A stretch of DNA of 64,000 nucleotides from Ligilactobacillus araffinosus DSM 20653. GTDB taxonomy: Bacteria; Bacillota; Bacilli; Lactobacillales; Lactobacillaceae. This document shows, piece after piece, positions 45,043-53,972 of the stretch. Location: positions 1 to 64,000 of the forward strand of contig NZ_AYYZ01000002.1 of NCBI RefSeq assembly GCF_001435375.1, in the 5' to 3' direction. Made by a program: the position numbers and the translations under genes. Under the pieces are notes generated by a model. It made no database searches. It saw only the letters and a list, made by a program, of their open reading frames with translations, and was not told the origin of the DNA. Positions within the stretch are counted from its first letter, which is position 1. Each line of letters begins with the position of its first letter.

Positions 45043-47313
45043 ATGGAAAAGAAACGTTTTAAAATGTATAAAGCAGGGAAGAAGTGGGTCTTTGCCCCAA
45101 TCTTTTTCTTCGGATTATCGGTCCTTGGAACAACTTCTGCATCTGCTGATACGGTTCAATCTGCTACGCCATCTTCTTCAAGCCAACAACAGATTCAATC
45201 AATTGATGATGAAAAGCAACAAGCAATTCAATCATCATCAGTTTCATTAACAAACAGTTCAAGCAATTCAGAAAGGACGGTTAGTTCAAGTAATAGTCAA
45301 CCTGTTGCAACCGTAAAAAGTAATGAAGTTTCAAATGTTAAAAATCAAACTTCAACAACCTTAACTTCAGCTAAGACTTCAATTCCAATTGAAAATGATC
45401 AATCAGCAAATCGGGAATCTTCAAGTTCTCAAGCAAAGACAAGTGTTAGTTCATCACCTTCAAAGGTTCAAGTAATGAATTTTGCGGTTCAACCGACACA
45501 GTCAACAACTCAAGTTTCAAAGGCAAGCAGCCAAGCGGTTAAGAATGGCTCAAAAGGAACTCCAAAGGTTGCGCAATCATCTTTAGTAAAGGATGCCAAG
45601 AGCAGTTCGCAATCAGTTTCAAATACACCGGTTGAAAAGTCAATTCAAAGTGAAAATTCAGCCGTTAAGAATTCAACTTCAGTTTCAAATGATTCAAACA
45701 TGAAGGTTAGTCAAGCAACTCCAGTCAACTTGACTCCTGCAAATGATGCTCAATTGAAACGGAGTACATCGACTGAAGTTTCAAATGTAAAGGCAACAAC
45801 GAATTCAACAAGTACGACTCAGGCAGCAACGCAAACTCAACAGGTTATGCCAGTTTCATTCGCTGCATCGGGTACACTGTCCATCGATATTAGCAAAAAT
45901 CAAGGTTACGTAACTCCTGATACGGTTGATATTTCAAGTTATCAGCCAAATATGTCAGTTAGTGATTTCCAGCAGTTAAAAAAATATGGTATTAAAAATG
46001 TAATTGTTAAGACATCACAATACAGTAATTACATTAATCCATATGCTACTCAGCAGATTCAAAATGCTGAAGCGGCTGGATTAAATGTTGCAGTTTACCA
46101 TTATGCCGGTTTTGCTAACCCGGACCAGGCAACTCAAGAAGCTGACTATTTAGCAGGTGTTCTTCAAAAATTAAATGTTCCAAAGGACATGGCCGTTATT
46201 TGTGACTTGGAATCAGGCTACACGAAGAATGACCAAGTTGGTTCATCATTGAGTGCTTTCTGGAAAGAATTGGGTAACCGCGGTTATACGAATCAGGTTC
46301 TTTATACCTATCAAAGCTATGCAAGTCAGTATCCGCAAGTATTAAATACAATTGCACATAATAAGATTTGGATGGCGCAGTACCCGTATGCACCAACGAA
46401 CTATTGGAATAGTCAATATGGAGCATGGCAATATAGCGATAATGGTCATTGCCCAGGAATTGATTATACATTTGATTTAAGTCACTGCTATAATCCAAGT
46501 ATTTTTGCGCGTGGCGGTCAAGCAGCATTGAATGGTCAACAATTTGTAAATGGTCATTGGCAATTCTATAAAAACGGTCAGGCTGTAAGAAACCAATACG
46601 TTTGGATCGGTAACCAAAATAAAGAAGTCTATTATGATGGCAATGGCAATATGGTCTATGGTCAACAAAAGATCAACGGTAAATGGCAATACTTTGACAC
46701 GGTAACGGGTGCCCAAGCTAAGAACCAATATGTTTGGATTGCAAATCAAAATAAGGAAGTCTACTATGACGGCTTAGGTAACATGGCTTATGGTCAACAA
46801 AAGATCAACGGCAAGTGGCAATACTTTGACACGGTAACGGGTGCGCAAGCCAAGAACCAATATGTCTGGATCGGTAACCAACACAAGGAAGTCTACTACG
46901 ATGGCTTAGGTAATATGGTTTATGGTCAACAAAAGATCAACGGCAAGTGGCAATACTTCGATCCAATCACTGGTGCACAAGCCAAGAACCAATATGTCTG
47001 GATCGGTAACCAACACAAGGAAGTCTACTATGATGGTTTAGGCAACATGGTCTACGGCCAACAAAAGATCAATGGTAAGTGGCAATACTTCGATCCAGTC
47101 ACCGGTGCGCAAGCCAAGAACCAATATGTTTGGATTGCCAATCAAAATAAAGAAGTTTACTACAATGGCGTTGGTAACATGGTTTATGGTTGGCAAGTAA
47201 TTGATGGCCATAAACAATACTTTGATCCGGTAACGGGTGCACAAGTTAAAAACACAACAATTACGATCGATGATAAGAAATATACCTTTGATCGGGTTGG
47301 AAATTTGATTTAA
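45043..47313 (+). CDS. Secreted GH25 muramidase with glucan-binding repeats
   Basis: About 756 residues from the second of two ATGs (45043), which lies 6 nt after GGAG. It starts with a KxYKxGKxW signal (FKMYKAGKKW), then a Ser/Gln/Thr-rich spacer with MNFAVQPTQ. The GH25 domain (about 280-480) has VDISSYQ (Asp296) and CDLESG (Asp388, Glu390), the family's catalytic acids, and ends before AWQYSDNG and GIDYTFDL. Five 132-bp glucan-binding units follow (about 510-740), and the C-terminus TFDRVGNLI matches that of GH70. It should cleave the MurNAc-GlcNAc bond of peptidoglycan while bound to alpha-glucan. Confidence 0.92.
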   Translation: MEKKRFKMYKAGKKWVFAPIFFFGLSVLGTTSASADTVQSATPSSSSQQQIQSIDDEKQQAIQSSSVSLTNSSSNSERTVSSSNSQPVATVKSNEVSNVKNQTSTTLTSAKTSIPIENDQSANRESSSSQAKTSVSSSPSKVQVMNFAVQPTQSTTQVSKASSQAVKNGSKGTPKVAQSSLVKDAKSSSQSVSNTPVEKSIQSENSAVKNSTSVSNDSNMKVSQATPVNLTPANDAQLKRSTSTEVSNVKATTNSTSTTQAATQTQQVMPVSFAASGTLSIDISKNQGYVTPDTVDISSYQPNMSVSDFQQLKKYGIKNVIVKTSQYSNYINPYATQQIQNAEAAGLNVAVYHYAGFANPDQATQEADYLAGVLQKLNVPKDMAVICDLESGYTKNDQVGSSLSAFWKELGNRGYTNQVLYTYQSYASQYPQVLNTIAHNKIWMAQYPYAPTNYWNSQYGAWQYSDNGHCPGIDYTFDLSHCYNPSIFARGGQAALNGQQFVNGHWQFYKNGQAVRNQYVWIGNQNKEVYYDGNGNMVYGQQKINGKWQYFDTVTGAQAKNQYVWIANQNKEVYYDGLGNMAYGQQKINGKWQYFDTVTGAQAKNQYVWIGNQHKEVYYDGLGNMVYGQQKINGKWQYFDPITGAQAKNQYVWIGNQHKEVYYDGLGNMVYGQQKINGKWQYFDPVTGAQAKNQYVWIANQNKEVYYNGVGNMVYGWQVIDGHKQYFDPVTGAQVKNTTITIDDKKYTFDRVGNLI
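46535..47290 (+). repeat. YG repeat array of the GH25 protein
   Basis: Five tandem 44-residue units (132 bp) with DNA near-identity to the GH70 and amidase arrays; the last unit ends in GWQVIDGHKQYF. Confidence 0.85.
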
Positions 47314-47325
47314 TTTGAATAAAAA

Positions 47326-47358
47326 TGAGGTGTGACATTATGTTGCACCTCTTTTCTT
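47326..47358 (+). terminator. Terminator after GH25
   Basis: GAGGTGTGACA pairs with TGTTGCACCTC through two wobble pairs, then TTTT. Confidence 0.75.
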
Positions 47359-47410
47359 TTGCTAAATAATTAACTATAATTAAAAAAGCTGATATTAAGG
47401 AGAATGTAAA

Positions 47411-48451
47411 ATGACGAAGATTTTAGTAACAGTTCAAGAACAAACGAACCAGGCTAATACAGCAGGCTCAAAGGCCAAAGATGACATTATTACGATTGCG
47501 CAAGATCAAGGCTACCAAAGTATCGTGGTTGAAAATCCTCAAGGGAAGAAGGCGCGGTTGTCATACCTTTTTAGAGCAATCAGTGGGCAGCTAAAGTCAT
47601 TTTACCAACTTGATCCGGAATTAATTGTCTTTCAGTATTCTGGATATAATCGGTTTATGAGTTACATTGCACTGCACGAACTGAAAAAATACAATAATTG
47701 TCCGTTTTATTTATTGGTTCACGATGTTAAGACCTTGCGGACAAATGAAACGGCTAAATTAAATCAGGGAGATTTTTCAAAGAATGAAATCACTCTCTTT
47801 AATAAGTTTGATGGGTTGATCGTTCATAACGAAAAAATGAAAAAGTGGCTGCAAGATAATGGTGTCAAAGTTCCAATGATTTCCCTTGAAATCTTTGACT
47901 ACGTTAACCCACAACCAATCAATGAAATGCAGAACTTTGATAAGAATGTTAACTTTGCAGGTAATTTATATAAACCGGTCTTTTTGACAAAGTTGAATAC
48001 GAAGACCAAGTTTGTTGTTTACGGGGTTAATCCATTAGAATACGGTGATTCGATTGAATATCGCGGTAGTAAGACTCCTGAAGAGATTCCTGCTTTCTTA
48101 AATGAAGACTTTGGCCTTGTTTGGGATGGTGAATCACTGACTGAATGTTCTGGAATCGATGGAAATTATATGCGGTATAATAATCCACATAAAACATCGC
48201 TTTATTTGAGTTCAGGGATTCCAGTCATTACATGGAGTCAGGCCGCAATTGCTGATTTTATTAAACAGCACAATGTTGGAATTGTAATTGATGATTTGAA
48301 TCAGATCGATGATGTGCTGGCAAACGTAACGAAAGATCAGTATTTAGAATTGAAGTATAATGCTGAAAACTTAGCAACTAAATTACGTGATGGCTTTTAT
48401 ACGAAGACGGCTTTACGTAAGGTTGAAGATTTAGCACACCAAAATAATTAA
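47411..48451 (+). CDS. Gtf3-like glycosyltransferase (paralogue B)
   Basis: 346 residues, cytosolic. It is similar over its whole length to the gene at 25302: NTAGSKAKDDIITI at the N-terminus, FYLLVHDVKTLR, VNFAGNLYKPVFLTKL, FGLVWDGESLTECSG and PHKTSLYLSSGIPVITW. An AAGGAG site precedes the ATG. The two paralogues lie about 22 kb apart on opposite strands and bracket the surface-enzyme region. The likely role is transfer of a hexose or galactofuranose to a growing surface glycan. It converges with a GT14 gene over a perfect bidirectional terminator. Confidence 0.82.
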   Translation: MTKILVTVQEQTNQANTAGSKAKDDIITIAQDQGYQSIVVENPQGKKARLSYLFRAISGQLKSFYQLDPELIVFQYSGYNRFMSYIALHELKKYNNCPFYLLVHDVKTLRTNETAKLNQGDFSKNEITLFNKFDGLIVHNEKMKKWLQDNGVKVPMISLEIFDYVNPQPINEMQNFDKNVNFAGNLYKPVFLTKLNTKTKFVVYGVNPLEYGDSIEYRGSKTPEEIPAFLNEDFGLVWDGESLTECSGIDGNYMRYNNPHKTSLYLSSGIPVITWSQAAIADFIKQHNVGIVIDDLNQIDDVLANVTKDQYLELKYNAENLATKLRDGFYTKTALRKVEDLAHQNN

Positions 48452-48486
48452 AAAATGATGTTGGAAATGTCCAACATCATTTTTTA
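48450..48486. terminator. Bidirectional terminator
   Basis: A 15-16 bp perfect stem (AAAAAATGATGTTGGA with TCCAACATCATTTTTT), loop AATG. Confidence 0.92.
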
Positions 48487-49365
48487 GTCGTTATGATAGT
48501 AATGATTTAGTTTTTGAATCAACTCGGTTGAATATTCTGGTTCAAATTTACGGGCGAACTGGTAATCAGGATTTTGGATAATCAATTCAAAATCACGGTT
48601 ATCAAGATTTGCCGGCCAACCGCCATTTTGATGCTCCCATTTAACATACCGATGGAAGTCATTTACGATTCGCGGTTGAAATTGAGAACTATTACACAAA
48701 ATTGTTTGGACCCAGAATTCATCTGAAAATGCACCAGTTTTAAGCATTTTAATAAATTCAGGATGGTTATCCATATAATCAATACAATACTGAGCCGCAT
48801 CACGGGGCAAGTCGCACCAGTTAGCGCCGTGATAAAGTTCTAAGTTGATTCCAAGCTTCTTGAGTTTATTAATATGGAACAACATTTGACCATATAGTAA
48901 GAAACGATGGTAAAATTTGCCGAAGAATGTTCGCCGGTTCACGGTGTCGTAGTTAAAGTAGAACTTTTGCCACCATTCAGGTAGCTCGTTGGTGATCCGA
49001 TATTCACTGGCTTTGTGATAGACACAGTAAATATGGTCATTATTTTCGTAGAAGTTATATAGGTCATCAATATTCATTACTGGCCAGTCTTGTCCGGAGA
49101 TTAAATGAACATGAGTAATTTGTGGATTGCTTAAAGCAAGTCTCATTAACCGAAAAGCAGCTTCGCCAATCGACCATCCGCCCCAGTGGACTTCAATTTC
49201 TGAAATATAATGAATCGAATTTTTTTGCAGCCACTCAACCTGCTGAGCAGTCAGTTTGTATTTTTTATCAAAATGAATATAAATTTCAAATTTCTGTTGC
49301 AATAGTTTTGAAAGCTGAGCAACTTGATCAAAATTCTTATGAGCTAAAATTAAGACAGCTTGCAT
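48484..49365 (-). CDS. GT14-family beta-1,6-N-acetylglucosaminyltransferase-like enzyme
   Basis: 293 residues, cytosolic, of the core-2/I-branching (GT14) type: LILAHKNFDQVAQLSKLL at the N-terminus, YIHFDKKY, VHWGGWSIGEAAFRLMRLAL, HLISGQDWPV (about 87-96), GANWCDLPRDAAQY, and the catalytic-region TGAFSDEFWVQTIL (about 211-224). In bacteria such enzymes add branching sugars, often GlcNAc, to surface glycans. The ATG has a GAGGGA site. It is adjacent to a Gtf3-like gene and upstream of a pseudogene. Confidence 0.88.
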   Translation of the reverse strand: MQAVLILAHKNFDQVAQLSKLLQQKFEIYIHFDKKYKLTAQQVEWLQKNSIHYISEIEVHWGGWSIGEAAFRLMRLALSNPQITHVHLISGQDWPVMNIDDLYNFYENNDHIYCVYHKASEYRITNELPEWWQKFYFNYDTVNRRTFFGKFYHRFLLYGQMLFHINKLKKLGINLELYHGANWCDLPRDAAQYCIDYMDNHPEFIKMLKTGAFSDEFWVQTILCNSSQFQPRIVNDFHRYVKWEHQNGGWPANLDNRDFELIIQNPDYQFARKFEPEYSTELIQKLNHYYHND

Positions 49366-49570
49366 AAGGGATCCCTCTTTATTCCTTTAAGTCATAAAGC
49401 GATTTTAGCACAAGTAAAATTGAATTACTATTTGATTTTGAAGCAAGTTGCAATAAATTTAGATAAATATTCAAAAAGATTAAAAACAGATTACAACCGT
49501 AATATAAAAAATTTAGTCAAGTAGGAAATGATTTTAATAGTCGACAATTCCGGACAGAATAAAATTAAGT
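49366..49570. other. Intergenic region upstream of the GT14 gene
   Basis: 205 bases of AT-rich sequence; it must hold the GT14 promoter (minus strand). I see no other structure. Confidence 0.5.
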
Positions 49571-50713
49571 ATGGCAGCTTTTTTAATAATTTTCTCAGCA
49601 ATTTTTGGATTCAGTAATTCGCTCACGGCGTTTTACCAGATGGGATATTCCAGTGGGATCTAGTATATTTTAGCAGAGCTTTTATTTTTCCTGCCGTCAG
49701 CGTTGATGTTTGTTAAATATGGCGCTTCATTTCTGGAAGCAAAAGGTGAAATCTACTCATGGTTAAGCAGCTTAACAAATGAAAAATTTGTCTTTATTGG
49801 GGCGTTTATTTGGCTTGCCTCATGGGTTATTTGGCTGGTTTCATCAACCGAAGTGGTGGGGATGCTCATTTTAGTTGTTACGTTTGCGGCTAGCCGCGGG
49901 ATTGACAAGATTGCCAAGGTTGCAAGTATTGGTGGGATTGTTGCATTTGCGATTTCGATTTTATTTAGTCTATTAAGTATTTTTGTGCTGATCCAAGGGT
50001 TATAGGCTTAAAGCATTCCGGGGACGAATAACCTTTTGCGTTCATCGAATGCCAGTTTCCAAAGCCCAATTGCAACAATCATTTCATTTTTTGTATATGC
50101 AATCTTTATTAACAACTTAGGGGATTGAATTTGGCGAAGCATTTGGAATGTCAGCCAGCGGAATTCAAGGAATTGGCTTAGCGTTTGCTTACTTTGCCAG
50201 ATTAACTGATGTTTTAGTTGGAATCGCGGAGCATTTATGATGACTTATTCACCAATCAAGTCATTTGTTCTCGGTTGCGATACGTATTTATTGCTGAAAA
50301 ATTGACAAGATTAAACGACATGTGGTTGCAAGCCGTTGTGGTAATTGACATCATTTTATTTGTTACCTTTGGTGGAGATGCAGCCAGTACACTTTTTACT
50401 TTTTTGACAGACATGATGAATATTTCATCACCCCTTCTTGATGGGAGCTTTCCCGTTCTTTAAGATGAAGAAGGACATCAACGGTCCGTTTGTTTTCTGT
50501 AAAAAGCAATCAACAACATGGATCGTTTTAATTATCGTGTGAATCGTAATTGTGGTAAGTATTATCTTTACATGTATTGAGCTGATTTTGCAACATGATT
50601 ATTCAACTGCCTTGTGGACAGCATTCGGGCCAATTTTCTTTGGCTTAGTTGGGTGAGGATTATATGAATATGCGACTTACAAACAAAGTGAAGAAATCGT
50701 TTCTAATCGGTAA
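49571..50713 (+). pseudogene. Decayed YjeM-type amino-acid permease
   Basis: A degenerate APC-family permease. From ATG 49571 the frame reads FSAIFGFSNSLTAFYQMGYS then an in-frame TAG at 49661-49663, continues with ELLFFLPSALMFVKYGASF, SLTNEKFVFIGAFIWLASWV and stops at 50005. Further fragments in shifted frames resemble the middle and end of YjeM, for example FGGDAASTLFTFLTDMMN and FFKMKKDINGPFVF, with the frame interrupted again near 50460 and 50540. The fragments run to a stop at about 50713. At least one nonsense codon and several frameshifts make function very unlikely. Confidence 0.8.
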
Positions 50714-50815
50714 AATTTCTTAAGAAAAATATAAACTCGAATTTTAAGTTTCCAAAATCAACAAATATGGGTAAAATGATGATAGAGAGTTGAACGGTAA
50801 AAAAGGATGGTTAGA

Positions 50816-52423
50816 ATGAAAAAAACTAAAATTGTTCTTTTTACCTTGCTACTATCAATCATTGGGGTCGTTGGTAGCACAAATGCTGCAAGTGTAAATA
50901 GTTCAAGTAGAAACGCTGACTTAATGCCTTCTACAGCTAGTCAATTAATTCAAAATTCATCGTTAAACGAAGCTAATATTGAAAATTCAGAGAGTGGGAA
51001 ATGTATTCTGTGGTCACCTCGGATTCGTAACTTTAAGAAAGGTGATCAGGTCAAGATTCTTCTTCCAAATGGAAAATACACTGGAAAAACGTTGACCATC
51101 AAGATCGTTGACCATGAAGAAGAAATCGCAACCTTAACTGTCGAGTGTGGTTGCGATTACGGAATAATTACGTTTATGGCCGATGCCAATAGCGGTCAAG
51201 TTGCCCAAATTATTGCTGACGTTGGTAGCATGGACTTTGGAGCAGTCAGTGCTGGCGACGCAATCGATATTGGTGGCGGAATGACAGGCGGATGCATCGG
51301 GAACACCGCATCAAAGGCTCCAGTTGCACCGGGTATCAGTTTCTCAAGTTCATTATCAAACCGAAATGATAACAACCTTGGAAGTTTATCGATTGACACC
51401 CACTCGTCATCAATTAAGGCAACCTCGTCATTAAACTTAAGATCATCTTCTTCAAGTTTATCAGATGAAGAAGATGGAAAAGTCGTTACCCGGAGTTTTT
51501 CATCTTTGAGTTCAACAGCGAATCGCTCTTCACGGTCTTCGAGCTCATCATCTCATGGAAAAGAAATTATCATTGATTACGGGCCGGGACAAGAGTCTTC
51601 CTCTTCAGTAAACTCGAAGTCAAGTCCGAGTTCATCACTTATTTCTGCATCAAGTACGGATAAAGATCCTCATCGTCATTCGGGCTGGTGTTCAGAAAAA
51701 TCAACCAGTCGGAGTAATTGTTCATCTTCAGTGAGGGAAAATGGGCACCATTCGCGCAGAAGTATCATTATCGTTGTTCCGGTTCCTGAACCAGGACCGG
51801 TAAAGGAAAACTCGCTTTCAATTAATTTAAATCATTCTTCATCAATGTTAAAGGTTCCGGCAAAGATCGATCATTCTTCAAAGAAATTGCCAAATGTTTC
51901 CAAAAAGGTAAAACCAGCGCACAAGAATACTAAGACAAAAGATGAGCCTGCAAAGGCCAAAACAGTCAAAGCAGTTAAAACGAATGTCAAGGTTGAATCG
52001 CATTTGGCGTGGAAGGAAAGCGTTGCTGGTTTGCCAAAGAAACAAGCAACCAAGAGTGCTGTTTGGCAGGTTTCACAGCAAAATGGCAGTCTTCATTTGA
52101 ATCCACAACAGATTCGATCATTAAAGCATGAGATGCATTTTTCAAATTCAAAAGCAGCTGAGGCTGTAAAGAAGTTGGATACATCAGCGCTTCATGGGAC
52201 AATCCATGGATCAGCGGCAACTCCAAACAATTCAAAGCAAGGATTGACGCTGAAACATTGGAATGCGGCTCATCCGGGTTCAAATGTTCGCCGGATCACA
52301 TTACCGATTCAAGGTATTTTACCAGCAACCCGGATGGATTCGTATACTTGGGTATACAGTCTAGTGGGGTTAGCAATTATGATCGTTTCAGGAAGAGCAT
52401 TCTTTTCAAAGAAACGAAAATAA
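50816..52423 (+). CDS. Ser-rich secreted surface protein with LPATR sorting signal and cysteines
   Basis: 535 residues from the ATG at 50816 (AAAGG 9 nt upstream). The signal peptide is at residues 1-24 (KKTKIVLFTLLLSIIGVVGS). A compact domain of about 120 residues contains SPRIRNFKKGDQVKILLP and Cys residues (KCILW, VECGCDYG, GGCIGN), followed by a long Ser-rich linker (about 170-330) with SGWCSEK, and a Lys-rich part. The end is LPATRMDSYTWVYSLVGLAI then FFSKKRK (LPATR at about 502-506), a sortase-type tail with Arg in place of the usual Gly. Several cysteines in a secreted lactobacillar protein are unusual. No family is recognised. Confidence 0.7.
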   Translation: MKKTKIVLFTLLLSIIGVVGSTNAASVNSSSRNADLMPSTASQLIQNSSLNEANIENSESGKCILWSPRIRNFKKGDQVKILLPNGKYTGKTLTIKIVDHEEEIATLTVECGCDYGIITFMADANSGQVAQIIADVGSMDFGAVSAGDAIDIGGGMTGGCIGNTASKAPVAPGISFSSSLSNRNDNNLGSLSIDTHSSSIKATSSLNLRSSSSSLSDEEDGKVVTRSFSSLSSTANRSSRSSSSSSHGKEIIIDYGPGQESSSSVNSKSSPSSSLISASSTDKDPHRHSGWCSEKSTSRSNCSSSVRENGHHSRRSIIIVVPVPEPGPVKENSLSINLNHSSSMLKVPAKIDHSSKKLPNVSKKVKPAHKNTKTKDEPAKAKTVKAVKTNVKVESHLAWKESVAGLPKKQATKSAVWQVSQQNGSLHLNPQQIRSLKHEMHFSNSKAAEAVKKLDTSALHGTIHGSAATPNNSKQGLTLKHWNAAHPGSNVRRITLPIQGILPATRMDSYTWVYSLVGLAIMIVSGRAFFSKKRK

Positions 52424-52595
52424 TAATTGAATTTTAAAATAAAAAATGAAATAATAATTCGTAAAGCAAAATAAAGGATGTCAGTGAGCATTCATTTTAC
52501 AACATAGACGAATAATAAATATTTAGCTAATTAATCGGACTATTGGATTTGAATGCCAGTAGTCCGATTTTTTAATGAGAAAGGATGGTTAATTA
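52424..52595. promoter_or_regulatory. Leader of codBA
   Basis: 172 bases. They contain a terminator (next entry) that ends only 22 nt before codB, so read-through may be regulated. A GTG-initiated 7-codon frame with an AAGGA site (near 52485) is visible but weak. No known riboswitch motif is recognised. Confidence 0.35.
52532..52573 (+). terminator. Terminator or attenuator before codB
   Basis: AATCGGACTATTGG (52533-52546) pairs with CCAGTAGTCCGATT (52556-52569, one wobble) followed by a T run. Confidence 0.8.
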
Positions 52596-53966
52596 ATGAA
52601 AAAACAGAAGGTGTATCCGATTGAACAGATTCCGATTGAGAACCGGCATATGTCATGCTGGGATATGTTTGCAACGTGGATCGGTGCGAATGCAAATAAT
52701 GGCACGTGGTACATTGGCGGGGTTGTTGCTGCGTGCGGCCTTGTGCTTGCAACGAAAGTTTTAATTGCATCCTCTGTGTTGTCATATATTTTACTTTCGC
52801 TTGTTGGTTTAATGGGATACATTACCGGCATTAGCACAATGGCATTGACCCGCAGTTCATTTGGAATTCGTGGCAGTTACGTGCCATCGGTGATCAATGT
52901 GATTCAGTTTGTCGGTTGGACAGCGGTAAATACTTTTATTGCGGCAACATCGTTAAGTATTCTCTTCCATGATTTCTTTGGCTGGAAGACGTATAATGCA
53001 ACTTCAAATACGGGAATTTTCGGCGTGATTGTCGGAGTGTTAGTAATGAGTGTCTTGCACCTGATCAGTGTTTCAATGGGAGAACGCTCAGTCCAAATTA
53101 TCGAACGGATTGGAATCATCTTTGTAATCGGTTTTGTGATCTGGGAATCGATCGTTGTTTTCCGGACGGTTTCATTTCACCAACTGGTAACCTGGGTTGT
53201 TCCGCATTCAGAACAATTGAAAACTGGGCATGCAATGGATATTTTAGCGGCCTTTAACCTTGCCTGGGTCACAGCCGGTGCTGATTTTACCCGGTTTACG
53301 GCCAAGAAAGGGGCAGCAACGCACGCTTCATTCTGGGGTGCCCTGATTGGCGTTCTGTGGTTTGCATTGATCGGGGTCGTTTCCACGATCAGCATTGCGA
53401 TTACATCAGGTCAATTCAATCCGAATAATTCTGATCCAAGTACGATTGCAAATAAGCTTGGATTAGGGATATTAGCGATGATCGTCATTGTTTTAACAAG
53501 TATGACAGCAAATGCAGCCAACTTGATGGCAGCGGCCTCGGCGTTAAATAACCTTTTCCATAAAATCAAATTACGCAAGGCATTATGGATCGTTACGATT
53601 CTTGCTACCTTTGTAACGTTTATTCCGTTGATTGTTGGCAGTTTCTTGGATACATTTGAGGCGTTCTTGAATTACATTGGCATGATCTTAGGACCGATGA
53701 TTGGCATTATGATTACCGATTTCTATGTAGTTCACCATCAACAATACGAAATTGATGAATTAACAAAGGTTAACGGGAAGAATTGGTATCATGGCGGAGT
53801 TAATTACTTTGCCTTTGCGGTATGGATTATAGGAATTGTAATTTACAATTTTCTTCAACATGTGCCAGTGATCATGAATGTTACGGGGGCAACCTTTATT
53901 GCAATGATCATTAGTGGACTTTTATATGGAATTGGACAGCAGTGGATTTTAAAGAAAAGAGGATAA
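52596..53966 (+). CDS. codB: Cytosine permease (NCS1 family)
   Basis: Imports cytosine. 456 residues with about twelve membrane segments. NCS1 features are MFATWIGANANNGTWYIGG (about 24-42), RSSFGIRGSYVPSVINVIQF (about 86-105) and FNLAWVTAGADFTRF (about 221-235). It is followed 6 bp later by the gene for cytosine deaminase, the classical codBA arrangement, so the pair salvages exogenous cytosine as uracil. Confidence 0.92.
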   Translation: MKKQKVYPIEQIPIENRHMSCWDMFATWIGANANNGTWYIGGVVAACGLVLATKVLIASSVLSYILLSLVGLMGYITGISTMALTRSSFGIRGSYVPSVINVIQFVGWTAVNTFIAATSLSILFHDFFGWKTYNATSNTGIFGVIVGVLVMSVLHLISVSMGERSVQIIERIGIIFVIGFVIWESIVVFRTVSFHQLVTWVVPHSEQLKTGHAMDILAAFNLAWVTAGADFTRFTAKKGAATHASFWGALIGVLWFALIGVVSTISIAITSGQFNPNNSDPSTIANKLGLGILAMIVIVLTSMTANAANLMAAASALNNLFHKIKLRKALWIVTILATFVTFIPLIVGSFLDTFEAFLNYIGMILGPMIGIMITDFYVVHHQQYEIDELTKVNGKNWYHGGVNYFAFAVWIIGIVIYNFLQHVPVIMNVTGATFIAMIISGLLYGIGQQWILKKRG

Positions 53967-53972
53967 TGATCG

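Noticed and set aside
21509-49365. Canonical Wzy-type EPS operon
   Set aside because: There is no priming transferase, Wzy, chain-length regulator or phosphoregulatory genes, and most genes have their own terminators.
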